A stretch of DNA of 64,000 nt from Actinosynnema pretiosum (GTDB lineage: Bacteria; Actinomycetota; Actinomycetes; Mycobacteriales; Pseudonocardiaceae). Made by a program: the position numbers and the translations under genes. Where the stretch lies: positions 109,498-173,497 of the forward strand of contig NZ_JAMTCF010000011.1 in NCBI RefSeq assembly GCF_024171695.1. Reading direction: 5' to 3'. Below, piece after piece: positions 34,649 through 43,449 of this stretch; within the stretch, counting starts at the first letter, position 1; every line of letters starts with the position of its first letter. A model generated the notes under the pieces. That model was not told the DNA's origin. It saw only the letters and a list, made by a program, of their open reading frames with translations, and searched no databases.

Positions 34649-35081
34649 ACGATCTTCACCGCGCGGGTCGACAGGGGGCGCCACCCCCGCGCGGGCTGGG
34701 GTCAAGTAGGGGGTTGGTCATATTGACGGCGGCCGTTCGGATTGCTATGTGCGGCTGATCCGGTGAACTTCGGGGTGGCCCGGCCGTTCGGGTGGTGGAT
34801 TTCTTCCCGTCCCCGGTTTCCCGCTCCGTGGTCGGTTCGGGTGAGGGGGTTCGGCTTTTTCGGGAACGCCGGTGCGGTGAACCGAAGCGCGCCGGGGAAA
34901 ATTCTGGGCTGTTCGTGGGGTTCGGCGGATGATGGGGTTTGGGCGCGGGTGGACCGGAACGCCGAGGAGCGTTCGCCCCGTGCGCGGGACCCCTCGACGA
35001 CGCGGGCGCCCGCCTCGTCCGGACCGCCCGCGACGCGCGACGCCGCCGAGCCCGACCACACCCAGAGCCGGGAGGCCACCC
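34649..35081. other. intergenic region before a small hypothetical gene
   Basis: About 430 bp with no supported gene. CGGCCGTTCGG occurs near 34730 and 34785, each followed by a T-rich stretch. Sequence quality as coding DNA is poor in all frames. It probably holds the promoter for the 90-residue protein. Confidence 0.45.
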
Positions 35082-35354
35082 ATGCCCGCGACCACGAACA
35101 GCGAACTGGACCGAGCGCTCGGCGAGCTGCGCCGCTGCATCAGCACCCTGCGGTCCCACCACGGCGACAACGTCGCGATCCGCAGGCTCGCCAACGGCGT
35201 GGAGCGGCTGGAGATCGACGCGGCCGAGCTCCCCGCGCGGGGGCGGCAGGCCCCCGGCGAGGTGGTCTACGTGCCGGACACCCCCTACGACCCCGCGCTG
35301 TGGCGCGACGTGGACGACGAGGGCATCGGCGGGCACCGGCGCGGCAGTCGCTGA
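35082..35354 (+). CDS. small hypothetical protein, 90 residues
   Basis: Not recognised. The first 45 residues form an amphipathic helix or helix pair (SELDRALGELRRCISTLRSH, then AIRRLANGVERLEIDAAEL). The second half is short strands and loops (GEVVYVPDTPYDPALWRDVDDEG). ATG 35082 has a good GGGAGG ribosome site seven bases upstream, which is why the longer frame was cut. A hairpin follows about 135 bp downstream. It resembles short helical actinobacterial proteins without known function. Confidence 0.7.
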   Translation: MPATTNSELDRALGELRRCISTLRSHHGDNVAIRRLANGVERLEIDAAELPARGRQAPGEVVYVPDTPYDPALWRDVDDEGIGGHRRGSR

Positions 35355-35489
35355 CCGCCGTTCCCCGGACGGTCGCGGGGAATTCGCCTCGGCGTTCCGC
35401 GCGGTTCCGCCGACCGTTCTCGGCGGTGGTGGTGGAAGTGCTCGGGGAATGCTGGGGGAGTTTCCGTCCGGCATTCGGACAATGGCTTG

Positions 35490-35526
35490 CTCGGGGGCGT
35501 GCCGTGATTCCTGGCGCGCCCCCGAG
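35490..35526 (+). terminator. hairpin in the gap before the Mrr-like gene
   Basis: CTCGGGGGCG and CGCCCCCGAG form a perfect 10-bp stem with a 17-base loop. The surrounding 370 bp (35355-35727) shows no gene and should also hold the promoter of the next gene. Confidence 0.55.
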
Positions 35527-35727
35527 GTCCGTTCCCGGCCCTGCGGGTTCCCGATCGCCCGCCGGGACCGCTTGCTCCGTTCGGCCTAGCTCGAACTGCG
35601 CTGCGCGGGTAGAGCTGAAGGGGACAGTGGATCTTGCCGTCGCGCGGCGGGGACCGGCGCGGGTCACCCGACCGGACCTGTCGCGCGGCGCGCGCGGTCC
35701 AGCAGCCTGGGCGCCGGGAGGGGGAAC

Positions 35728-36387
35728 ATGGCGGGTAAGCGGAAGCGGGCGCGCGGCGGCAAGGGGAAGAAGCGGAGCCGCACCGCGCGGAACTGGCTGC
35801 TGGCGGCCGTCGCCGTCGTCGTGCTGGTCGTGGTGCGGTTCGTCCAGGAGAACCCCGTGCTGTCGGCGTGGATCGGGGCGCTGCTGCTCGCGCTGCTGAT
35901 CACCGCGGGCGTGGTGGCGCTGAAGGTGCGGCGGGCCAGGAAGCGGGAGCAGGCCGAGCGGGACCGGCTCATCGAGTTCACCGACGGCATGGGCGGCGTC
36001 GAGTTCGAGCAGTGGACCGCGCGGCTGCTGGAGCGGTCCGGGTTCCTGGACGTCACCGTCGTCGGCGGGGCCGGGGACGCGGGCGCGGACGTGCTCGCGC
36101 AGGCCCCGGACGGCGGGCGGCTCGTGGTGCAGTGCAAGCGGTACGGGCCGAACAACAAGGTCGGGTCCGAGGCGCTCCAGCGCTTCGCGGGCACCGCGCG
36201 GGCCTACCACGGGGCCGACTACGCGGTGCTGGTCACCACGTCCTCGTTCACCGCGCCCGCCCGCGACGTCGCGAACCGCGTCGGCATCGTGCTGGTCGAC
36301 CGGGTCGCGCTCGCCGAGTGGGCGCGCACCGCGATCGCCCCCGCCGAGCTGACGGCGGTGCCCAGCGAGGAGCCCCTGGCGGGCTGA
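35728..36387 (+). CDS. membrane-anchored Mrr-type restriction endonuclease-like protein
   Basis: 219 residues. A basic N-terminus (GKRKRARGGKGKKRSR) is followed by two membrane helices (about 23-40 and 48-66) and then an Mrr_cat/PD-(D/E)xK domain. The nuclease core is visible as GAGDAGADVLAQ with Asp121 and VVQCKRYG with Gln135-x-Lys137; FEQWTARLLERSGF is the usual opening helix. Mrr enzymes cut methylated DNA, but membrane-anchored forms are common in actinobacteria and their role is unclear. The ATG has GGGAGGGGG upstream. No modification methylase is nearby. Confidence 0.88.
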   Translation: MAGKRKRARGGKGKKRSRTARNWLLAAVAVVVLVVVRFVQENPVLSAWIGALLLALLITAGVVALKVRRARKREQAERDRLIEFTDGMGGVEFEQWTARLLERSGFLDVTVVGGAGDAGADVLAQAPDGGRLVVQCKRYGPNNKVGSEALQRFAGTARAYHGADYAVLVTTSSFTAPARDVANRVGIVLVDRVALAEWARTAIAPAELTAVPSEEPLAG

Positions 36388-36454
36388 CCAGCCTGTCGAG
36401 ACGGGGACGCAGCGGTGCGGTGCCGTCCGCGCCCCGGTGCGGGACGATCACGCC

Positions 36455-37351
36455 ATGCGGATCGCGGTCATCGGGGCGAGCGGGCTCATCGGACAGCACA
36501 TCGGCGCGGAACTGGTGGCGCGCGGCCACCGGGTCACCGCGATCGCCAGGACCCCGCGCGAGGGGATCGACCACGCGCTCGACGTGGAGACCACCGGAGC
36601 CGACCGCTGGGCCGAGCTGCTGGCCGACCACGACGGCTACGCGTTCGCGGCGGGCAGCGACGACCGCGCCACCCCGCGCCGCCCCGCCTACCCGCACTTC
36701 CGGCGCGGCAACGTCGAACCGGTCGCCGGGCTGTCCGAAGCCGCGACGCGGGTGGGCGCGACCAGGGCGGTCGTCCTCGGCTCGTACTACACGCACTTCC
36801 ACCGCGCGCACCCCGAGTGGGAGCTGGCGGGCAGGCACCCCTACATCCGCAGCCGCGTCGAGCAGGCCCGCGCGGCGCGGGGCACGGGGCTGCCGGTGAC
36901 CGTGCTGGAGCTGCCGTTCGTGTTCGGCCGGGCCGGTGGGCGGCTGCCGAACTGGGCGCCCGCGCTGGCGTCCTGGGCCCGCTCCCGCGTGCCGCTGGCC
37001 GCGCCGCCCGGCGGAACGGCCGCGACCACCGCCCGGCGCGTCGCCGAGGAGGCCGTGACCGCGCTGGAGGAGGGGGCCGACCGGGACACCCCGGTGGCCG
37101 ACGAGAACCTGACCTGGGCGGAGCTGCTCACCAGGACCGCCGAGGCGGTCGGCGCGCCCGCCCGTCCCCGGAGGCTGCCCGCGCCGGTGGTGCGGGGCGC
37201 GCTGGTCGCGGGCGGCGCGCTGGCGGCGGTCGCGGGCAAGGAGCCCGGACTGCACCTGTCCGGGCTGGGGGACCTGCTGCTGCGCGAGCTGTTCGTCCAC
37301 CCGGCCACCGGGTCGGTGCAGCGGGCGCTGGAGGAGACCTTCGCCCGGTGA
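36455..37351 (+). CDS. NAD-dependent epimerase/dehydratase-like protein
   Basis: Extended SDR-like protein of 298 residues. The Rossmann start MRIAVIGASGLIGQHIGAEL carries GxxGxxG and is followed by VTAIARTPREG. The catalytic YxxxK of true epimerases is not evident at the expected place (YTHFHRAHPEWEL instead), so it may bind cofactor without the classical reaction. A C-terminal hydrophobic patch (VVRGALVAGGALAAVAG) could be a membrane-associated helix. ATG 36455 lies six bases after GACGAT, a pattern that recurs here and suggests a leaderless mRNA. Confidence 0.82.
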   Translation: MRIAVIGASGLIGQHIGAELVARGHRVTAIARTPREGIDHALDVETTGADRWAELLADHDGYAFAAGSDDRATPRRPAYPHFRRGNVEPVAGLSEAATRVGATRAVVLGSYYTHFHRAHPEWELAGRHPYIRSRVEQARAARGTGLPVTVLELPFVFGRAGGRLPNWAPALASWARSRVPLAAPPGGTAATTARRVAEEAVTALEEGADRDTPVADENLTWAELLTRTAEAVGAPARPRRLPAPVVRGALVAGGALAAVAGKEPGLHLSGLGDLLLRELFVHPATGSVQRALEETFAR

Positions 37352-37399
37352 CGGCGACGCGGTGGCATGGGCGCGCCGGGCGCGGGTAGCCCCACGCCC

Positions 37400-37927
37400 A
37401 TGCTGAAGCGATCGATGTGGCAAGGGCTGGTCGCCGGTACCGCCGGGGCCGCCGTGATGCTGGCGACCGAGAAGCTGGAGCAGCGGCTGACCGGACGCCC
37501 CGACTCGCACGTGCCCGGCCTCGCGCTGCTGCGGCTGGTCGGCGGCCACGACCGGGACCGGGCGGGCGCGGCCAACCTGGTGATGCACTTCGGGCAGGGC
37601 GCGCTGACCGGCGTGGTCCGGGCGCTGATGGCCAACGCCGGGCTGCGCGGCCCGGTGTCCTCCGCGATGTTCGCGGTGGTCCGGCTCAGCAGCGACCAGA
37701 TCGTCGAGAACGCCACGGGCGTCGGCGCGCCTCCGCAGACCTGGCCGCGTCGCGAGCTGGCCGTCGACCTGACCCACAAGGCGGTCTACGCCCTCACCAC
37801 CGGCCTCGTCGCCGACGCGCTGGCCGCCCGGCGCGGCCCCGGCCCCGGTCAGGTGAACGCCGACCAGCGCCCCGGTCGCCGCTCGGACGCGCCACCGCTG
37901 CCCCGCGAGGCCGCCGCGCCCCGGTGA
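37400..37927 (+). CDS. small predicted membrane protein, hypothetical
   Basis: 175 residues, function unknown. It starts WQGLVAGTAGAAVMLATEKLEQRLTGRPDS, with a glycine/alanine-rich helix, then helical segments (VMHFGQGALTGVVRALMANAG, LTHKAVYALTTGLVADALAA) separated by charged loops. The arrangement weakly recalls DUF1440/YagU-like proteins. ATG 37400 follows TAGCCC by seven bases and is preferred over the upstream GTG. The tail is Pro/Arg-rich. Confidence 0.65.
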   Translation: MLKRSMWQGLVAGTAGAAVMLATEKLEQRLTGRPDSHVPGLALLRLVGGHDRDRAGAANLVMHFGQGALTGVVRALMANAGLRGPVSSAMFAVVRLSSDQIVENATGVGAPPQTWPRRELAVDLTHKAVYALTTGLVADALAARRGPGPGQVNADQRPGRRSDAPPLPREAAAPR

Positions 37928-37974
37928 GCGCGAACGGCGGGTTTGCCCCGGTCCACCGGGGTTATCCGCCCGGC

Positions 37975-38454
37975 ATGGGAACCGCGACGACGCGCGGCGC
38001 GGGCGCCTCCGCGCTGCGCACCTACCTCAACGACCACCTGGCCGGGCTCGTCGGCGCCGCCGAGCTGGGCAAGCGCGCAGCCTCCGCCAACCCGGAGCTG
38101 ACCGCGCTGGCCGAAGACCTGGAGCGGGACCGGGACGCCCTGGTGCGGATCATGACCAGGTTGCGCGTTCCGGTACGCCGCTACAAGGTCGCCGGGGCGT
38201 GGCTGGGCGAGAAGATCGGCCGGGCCAAGCCGAACGGCCGCCTGATCTCCCGCTCGCCGCTCAGCGACGTGGTGGAGCTGGACGGGCTGCGCGTCGCCCT
38301 GTCCGCGAAGTCCGCGCTGTGGCGGTCGCTGCGCGCGCTGGAGGGCAGGCTCGGCGTGGACGAGACCGAGCTGGAGGAGCTGCTGCGCCGCGCGGGCGAG
38401 CAGGTCCTCGACGTCGAGCGCAGGCGGTTGGAGGCGGTCGCCCGCGTGCTGTGA
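37975..38454 (+). CDS. hypothetical helical protein
   Basis: 159 residues, unrecognised but well formed. It is almost entirely helical: LRTYLNDHLAGLVGAAELGKRAAS, LTALAEDLERDRDALVRIMTRL, LDGLRVALSAKSALWRSLRALEGRL and a final ELEELLRRAGEQVLDVERRRLEAV. This suggests a four-helix bundle such as a ferritin-like or DUF892-type fold, without visible metal ligands. It lies 47 bp behind the membrane protein gene in the same direction, so they may be co-transcribed. Confidence 0.7.
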   Translation: MGTATTRGAGASALRTYLNDHLAGLVGAAELGKRAASANPELTALAEDLERDRDALVRIMTRLRVPVRRYKVAGAWLGEKIGRAKPNGRLISRSPLSDVVELDGLRVALSAKSALWRSLRALEGRLGVDETELEELLRRAGEQVLDVERRRLEAVARVL

Positions 38455-38491
38455 CCCGGCGTGTCCACCGGACAGGAACCGTGACCGCGCC

Positions 38492-38524
38492 CGTCGCCTG
38501 CCGCTATGAATGCGGTAGGCGACG
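38492..38524. promoter_or_regulatory. inverted repeat upstream of the secreted glycosidase
   Basis: CGTCGCCTGCCGC and GCGGTAGGCGACG pair with one mismatch around TATGAAT. It lies 38 bp after one gene and 36 bp before the next, so it may terminate the former or serve as operator for the latter. Confidence 0.5.
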
Positions 38525-38559
38525 GCGCCGCGCGGCGCCGGTGACGACGGGGGTCCCCC

Positions 38560-41520
38560 ATGCGACTGCGCACCGCCGTGCTCGTGGCGCTCACCGCGAC
38601 GGCCGTCCTGGTCCCGCTCCCGGCCTCGGCCGCCCCCGCGCCGCCACCGCCGCAGTACCCGCCGGTCGGGCCGGGAACCTCGGTCCTCGACCACCGCGCG
38701 AAGCTCGCGGGCGCGGTGGAACCGGAGTGGTACGAGGCGAACATCCCGTTCGTGGACCTGCCCGACCGGGAGATCGAGGCCATCTACTACTACCGCTGGC
38801 GCACCTACAAGGAAGCGCTCAAGCACACCGGCCCGGACGACGGCTGGATCGTGTCGGAGTTCCTCGGCCCGGTCGGCTACTCCGCGCCCGGCGGCGGGAT
38901 CGCGGCGGCGGCCGGGCACCACGTCTACGAGGGCCGCTGGCTGCGCGATCCCCGCTACCTGGACGACTACCTCGACTACTGGCTGCGCGGCGGCGGCGCG
39001 GGACCCAAGCCCGCCACCGAGTTCCTCAACCCCAACACCACCGACTGGGCGCACCAGTACTCGTTCTGGGCCGCCGACGCCGTCCTCGCCCGCGCGTCCG
39101 TGGACGGGCGGCTGGAGCGGGCCGTCGGCCTGCTGCCCGAGCTGGAGCGCCAGTGGGCGGGCTGGGCCCCGCAGAAGGACGCGGAAACGGGGCTGTACTG
39201 GCAGACCCCGGTCTGGGACGCCATGGAGTACACCGCGAGCTCCTACCAGAGCGACGACCCTTACCACGGCGGCGAGGGCTTCCGGCCCACGCTCAACGCC
39301 TACCAGTACGGCGACGCCAAGGCCATCGCGGCGCTGCTGCGGCTGCGCGGGGACCGGGCCGCCGCCGACCGCTACGAGCGCGAGGCGGGCGCGCTGCGCG
39401 ACGCGGTGCAGCGCAGGCTGTGGGACCCGGAGGACGGTTTCTACAAGCACGTCATGCGCGACGGCAACCCCGGTCGCGCGCCGCTGGCCGACCGCGAGCA
39501 GATCGGCTTCATCCCCTGGTACTTCGGGATGCCCCCGGCCGAGCACTCGTCCGCCTGGGCGCAGCTGACCGACCGGGACGGCTTCGCGGCGGACTTCGGC
39601 CCGACCACCGTCGAGCGCCGCAGTCCGTGGTACCTGCACGACGCGGAGCGGGGCTGCTGCCGCTGGTCCGGCCCGAGCTGGCCGTTCGCCACCAGCCAGA
39701 CCCTGACCGCGCTGGCCAACCTGCTCGTCGACTACCCGAGCCAGTCCTTTGTGGACAAGGGTGACTACTACGACGTGCTGCGCGGCTACGCGTTGACCCA
39801 GCGCAAGGACGGTCGGCCGTACGTGGCCGAGGCGCACCACCCCGACCAGGACCGCTGGCTCTACGACGGTCGGGGGCACAGCGAGGACTACAACCACTCC
39901 ACGTTCAACGACCTGGTGCTGTCCGGACTGCTCGGAATCCGCCCGGCGCCAGGGGATTCGGTGCGGATCGCCCCGCTGGTCCCGGACGGCTGGGACCGCT
40001 TCGCGGTGGAGAACGTGCCGTACCACGGCCGGAACCTGACCGTGCTGTGGGACCGCGACGGCAGCGCCTACAGCAGGGGCGCGGGGCTGCGGGTGTTCGT
40101 GGACGGCGTCCAGATGCACGTCCAGCGCGACCTGCGCTCGGTTCAGCTCCCGTTGCGGCGCAACGCTCCCGCCGAACCACCCCGCCTCGTGGACGACCTG
40201 GCGAACCCGTCCGGCGCGGGCTTCCCCACCGCCACCGCCTCGCACACCTGGCACGCCGACAGCCCCGCCGACGCGATCGACGGCCAGGACTTCCACCTGG
40301 ACGTCCCGTCGACCCGGTGGACCTCGTACGGCAGCCCGAACCGCGCCGACTGGCTCGCGGTCGACCTCGGCGCGGCGACGGTGGTGTCGGACGTGCGGAT
40401 CTCGTTCTACGACGACGGCGGGGGAGTGCGCACGCCCGACGCGTTCGCCCTGGAGCGGCGGGACGCCTCCGGCGCGTGGGTGGAGGTGCCCGGACAGCAA
40501 CGGGTTCCGGCCGTGCCGGAGCGCGGCCGGGTCAACCGGGTCGTGGTCGACCCGCCGGTGCGGGCGGACGCGCTGCGCCTGCGCGCCACCAGGGGTGACG
40601 GCGGCGCGGTGGGCGTGACGGCCTGGCAGTCGTGGCGTCCAGAGGACCGCCGGGTCACCGCCGCGCTGCACGGTGTTCAGGACGGGGTCCTCCCGGTGCG
40701 GGCCGGTGGTGAAACCGAGGTGCGCGCGACCGTGCGCGGCCCGGCGCGGCCGGAGTTGCTGGTCCCGGCGGGCTGGACCGCCGCGCCGCTGCCCCGTCGC
40801 GCGGGTGAGTTCCGCTGGCGGGTGGGCGCCCCCGCGTCGCTGACGCCCGGCGACCGGGCCCCGCTGCGCCTGCTCGCGGTCACCGACCGGGGCGCGACTT
40901 CCGCCGTGGCGCAGGCGGAAGCCCGCTTCGACCCGGCGGACTACGGGCGCGTGGTGTGGGACGACGACTTCACCGGGTGGCGCGACTACCGGGTGGGGAC
41001 GCGGTTCGGCGAGCCCGCGCCCGACCTCGTGGCGGACGGCGGGCTGACCGCCCGCGCGTCCCGCCAGTCGTCGGCGGTGCTGGTCGCGCCGGTGACCGCG
41101 CCGGAGGGCGAGGTGGCGGTGGTGCTGGAACCGCGCGGGTTCTCCGGGACCGCGCCGGAGGACAGCGTGCTGGTCGGGCTCGCGGCGGGCGGCGACGACC
41201 TCGCCCTGTCCTGGTACAACCACAGCGGGCGCAGCTCCGGGGTGGACGTGCGGGTGGGCGGCCGGGACCAGGGCGCGGCGACCGGCGGGTGCTGCGCGGA
41301 CGTCGAGTGGCGGCCGGGCGACCGCTTCGCGGCCGTGTTCGGGGCGAGCTCGCTGACCACCTGGGTCGAGCGCGCCGGGCGGTGGCGCAGGCTCCGCAGC
41401 GCCCCGTACACGACGGCGGTGTCCCCGGAGCGGCGCGCGACCTGGTCGCCCGCGCTGGGCGTGCGGCTGACCGGGGGCGAGCTGTCCCTGTCCCGCGTCA
41501 CGGCCCTGACCAGGGGCTGA
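38560..41520 (+). CDS. secreted MGH1/GH63-like glycoside hydrolase with F5/8-type carbohydrate-binding domain
   Basis: Secreted enzyme of 986 residues. The signal peptide (MRLRTAVLVALTATAVLVPL...ASA) is followed by an (alpha/alpha)6-barrel glycosidase domain (about 40-460). Candidate catalytic segments include PVWDAMEYTASSYQSDDPYH, RPTLNAYQYGDAKAIAALL and GHSEDYNHSTFNDLVLSGLLG. Such domains occur in alpha-mannosidase, glucosylglycerate and MGH1-like hydrolases. Residues about 540-690 form a discoidin (F5/8 type C) domain (WTSYGSPNRADWLAVDLGAATVV). A last beta-sandwich (about 800-986, LALSWYNHSGRSSGVDV) ends the protein. No transporter for its product is adjacent. Confidence 0.85.
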   Translation: MRLRTAVLVALTATAVLVPLPASAAPAPPPPQYPPVGPGTSVLDHRAKLAGAVEPEWYEANIPFVDLPDREIEAIYYYRWRTYKEALKHTGPDDGWIVSEFLGPVGYSAPGGGIAAAAGHHVYEGRWLRDPRYLDDYLDYWLRGGGAGPKPATEFLNPNTTDWAHQYSFWAADAVLARASVDGRLERAVGLLPELERQWAGWAPQKDAETGLYWQTPVWDAMEYTASSYQSDDPYHGGEGFRPTLNAYQYGDAKAIAALLRLRGDRAAADRYEREAGALRDAVQRRLWDPEDGFYKHVMRDGNPGRAPLADREQIGFIPWYFGMPPAEHSSAWAQLTDRDGFAADFGPTTVERRSPWYLHDAERGCCRWSGPSWPFATSQTLTALANLLVDYPSQSFVDKGDYYDVLRGYALTQRKDGRPYVAEAHHPDQDRWLYDGRGHSEDYNHSTFNDLVLSGLLGIRPAPGDSVRIAPLVPDGWDRFAVENVPYHGRNLTVLWDRDGSAYSRGAGLRVFVDGVQMHVQRDLRSVQLPLRRNAPAEPPRLVDDLANPSGAGFPTATASHTWHADSPADAIDGQDFHLDVPSTRWTSYGSPNRADWLAVDLGAATVVSDVRISFYDDGGGVRTPDAFALERRDASGAWVEVPGQQRVPAVPERGRVNRVVVDPPVRADALRLRATRGDGGAVGVTAWQSWRPEDRRVTAALHGVQDGVLPVRAGGETEVRATVRGPARPELLVPAGWTAAPLPRRAGEFRWRVGAPASLTPGDRAPLRLLAVTDRGATSAVAQAEARFDPADYGRVVWDDDFTGWRDYRVGTRFGEPAPDLVADGGLTARASRQSSAVLVAPVTAPEGEVAVVLEPRGFSGTAPEDSVLVGLAAGGDDLALSWYNHSGRSSGVDVRVGGRDQGAATGGCCADVEWRPGDRFAAVFGASSLTTWVERAGRWRRLRSAPYTTAVSPERRATWSPALGVRLTGGELSLSRVTALTRG

Positions 41521-41557
41521 AGCACCACCGACCGGTCCAGCGGAGAAGCGCGCCTTG

Positions 41558-41587
41558 CTTTTCATACATGCGTGCATGTATGAAAAG
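41558..41587. promoter_or_regulatory. 30-bp perfect palindrome overlapping the start of the MFS gene (AcrR/TtgR-like operator)
   Basis: CTTTTCATACATGC and GCATGTATGAAAAG are exactly complementary around GT. The CATACATG/CATGTATG core is like the TACATACATT-type sites of AcrR/TtgR repressors. It ends four bases before ATG 41592, and three in-frame ATGs (41568, 41580, 41592) lie in or next to it. The AcrR-like TetR gene downstream of the transporter is the obvious binder. Confidence 0.82.
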
Positions 41588-41591
41588 CGGC

Positions 41592-42767
41592 ATGGCAACC
41601 ACCAGACCCGCCGCCGCCGTCGCGGTCACCGCGATCGCGCTGGGCGTGGACATGTTCCTGTACAGCAGCCTCGTGCCCCTGCTCCCCGGATTACCCGCCG
41701 TGCGCGACTCGCCGCTGCTCTCCGGCGTCCTGTTCGCCGTGTACGCGATCGCGCTGGTCCTGGCGACCCCGCTGGTCGGCCGGTGGGTCGACCGCGCCGG
41801 GCCCCGCGCCCCGATGCTCGCCGGACTGGTCGGGCTGGTCGTCGCGACTGCCCTGTTCGCGCTGGTGGTCGACGCGTCCGGCCCGACCGACCTGGCCGCC
41901 CTGCTGCTCGCCCGCGCCGCCCAGGGCGTCGCCGCCGCCGTCTCCTGGATCGCCGGGCTCGCCCTGATCGCCGCCACGCACGACGACACCACCCGAGGCC
42001 GCTCGATGGGCCTCGCGCTGTCCGCCGTGGGCGCGGGCGTGCTGCTCGGCCCGGCGGTCAGCGGCGCGCTGGCCGACGCGTTCGGACCCCGCGCGCCGTT
42101 CCTGCTGGTCGCGCTGCTCGCGGCCGGTGACGCGGCGGCCCGCCTGGTCCTGGTCAAGCCGCTCGCCGAGCGCCCGGCCCCGATCTCCGCGCGGGCCCTG
42201 CTGCCCGGTTCCGCGCCGCTGCTCGCGCTCACCGCGACCGGTGCGGCGGCGATCGCGTTCCTGGAGCCGGTGCTGCCGCCGCACCTGCGCGACCTCGGCT
42301 TCGGCGCCACGGCCACCGGGCTGGTGTTCGCGGGCGCCGCGCTGGCAGGCGCGCTCGGGGCGCCCGTCGCTGGCGCGCTGGCGGACCGGCTCGGCGCGCG
42401 CGGGATCGCCGCGCTCGGGGTGGCCCTGACCGCCGCCGGGTTCGCGCTCAGCGGGCAGCGCTCGGACCTCGCGGTCGCCGGGCTGGTGCTGGTGGGCCTC
42501 GGCGCGCAGTTCGTGCTGGCGCCCGCGCTCGTGCTGGTGGCGGGGCTGGCCGAGCGCGTCCAGCCGCCCGCCTACGGCGCCGCGTACGCCCTCTACAACC
42601 TCGGCTACACCGGCGGTCTGGCGCTCGCCCCCGTGCTGGCAGGCGCGGGCGCCTCGGTCATCGGGTTCACCGCGACCGCGCGGGTCGCAGCCGGGGCCGC
42701 GCTGCTCCTGGCGCTGCTCGCCCTCCTGGGCAACCGCCGGTCCACGAGCCGGGCTGCGACCGGCTGA
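41592..42767 (+). CDS. MFS transporter (12-TMS, DHA1-like efflux)
   Basis: 391-residue membrane transporter with twelve hydrophobic segments. Motif A is visible as TPLVGRWVDRAGPR near residue 60 and repeated as VAGALADRLGARG in the second half, and the motif-C region is AVGAGVLLGPAVSGALAD. I chose ATG 41592 because GAAAAG precedes it; 41580 and 41568 are in-frame alternatives inside the operator. The product probably exports a small toxic compound. It is followed by an AcrR-like TetR gene that should repress it. Confidence 0.9.
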   Translation: MATTRPAAAVAVTAIALGVDMFLYSSLVPLLPGLPAVRDSPLLSGVLFAVYAIALVLATPLVGRWVDRAGPRAPMLAGLVGLVVATALFALVVDASGPTDLAALLLARAAQGVAAAVSWIAGLALIAATHDDTTRGRSMGLALSAVGAGVLLGPAVSGALADAFGPRAPFLLVALLAAGDAAARLVLVKPLAERPAPISARALLPGSAPLLALTATGAAAIAFLEPVLPPHLRDLGFGATATGLVFAGAALAGALGAPVAGALADRLGARGIAALGVALTAAGFALSGQRSDLAVAGLVLVGLGAQFVLAPALVLVAGLAERVQPPAYGAAYALYNLGYTGGLALAPVLAGAGASVIGFTATARVAAGAALLLALLALLGNRRSTSRAATG

Positions 42768-42816
42768 CCTGCGTCGAGTCCGCTCCTCGGCGATCTCCGC
42801 GCCCCGGTCCGGCCGC

Positions 42817-42822
42817 TACGAT
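42817..42822 (+). promoter_or_regulatory. -10 element of a leaderless TetR gene
   Basis: TACGAT ends six bases before ATG 42829, which lacks a ribosome site. The same spacing is seen at several other starts in the window. Confidence 0.6.
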
Positions 42823-42828
42823 CACGCC

Positions 42829-43449
42829 ATGCGGAAGGCCCCCGAGGACGTCGCCCTCACCCGAGCGAACCTGCTGTCGGCCGCGCTGAGCGCGTTCGCC
42901 GAGCACGGGTACGCCACGTCCACGCTGGCCGACATCAGCGCCAGGGCCGGGCTGACGCGCGGCGCGGCCTACCACCACTTCACCAACAAGGCCGACCTCT
43001 ACGCGACCGCCGTGGGGGAGCGGTGGGCGGAGATCGGCGAGTCGCTGTGGAAGCCGCTGCGGGCGGTGGGGGAGCCGGTCGAGCGGGTGCGCGCGTTCCT
43101 CATCGGGCTGCACTTCTCGCTGGAGCACGACGAGCGCTTCCGCCAGCTCCTGGAGGTGATCGGGCGCAACGACCGGCTGCCGGACGACGCCGGGTTCGAC
43201 GTGAAGCGCGGCGCGCTCGACCAGCTGCTGGAGCTGTGCACCGCGCTGTTCGAGCAGGCCGAGGCGGAGGGGCGGTTGCGCGCCGAGGTCACCCCGGAGG
43301 GCGCGGCGGCCGTGCTCGTGGCGCACGTCCTGGGCGCGGTGACCATGCACGGCTTCGGCGCGGCCCGCGCGGTCCGGCTGGTGCTCGGTCCGGCAGGTGA
43401 CACGCTGGTGGAGGCCCTGTTCACCCGGTCCGGGCTCACCCGGTCCTGA
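42829..43449 (+). CDS. TetR-family regulator, AcrR/TtgR-like
   Basis: 206-residue repressor. The HTH region (LLSAALSAFAEHGYATSTLADISARAGLTRGAAYHHFTNKADLY, split over three helices) closely follows AcrR and TtgR. The C-terminal domain opens with EIGESLWKPLRAVGEP. It follows an MFS gene whose start lies in an AcrR-like 30-bp palindrome, so it most likely represses that pump and releases it on drug binding. It overlaps the convergent TetR gene by 14 bp. Confidence 0.9.
   Translation: MRKAPEDVALTRANLLSAALSAFAEHGYATSTLADISARAGLTRGAAYHHFTNKADLYATAVGERWAEIGESLWKPLRAVGEPVERVRAFLIGLHFSLEHDERFRQLLEVIGRNDRLPDDAGFDVKRGALDQLLELCTALFEQAEAEGRLRAEVTPEGAAAVLVAHVLGAVTMHGFGAARAVRLVLGPAGDTLVEALFTRSGLTRS

Noticed and set aside
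35728-36387. Restriction-modification system
   Set aside because: Only a membrane-anchored Mrr-like nuclease is present, with no methylase or specificity subunit nearby.
37849-41598. A 1249-residue minus-strand open frame
   Set aside because: It lies antisense to the helical protein and the secreted glycosidase, has shadow composition and shows no domain or ribosome site.
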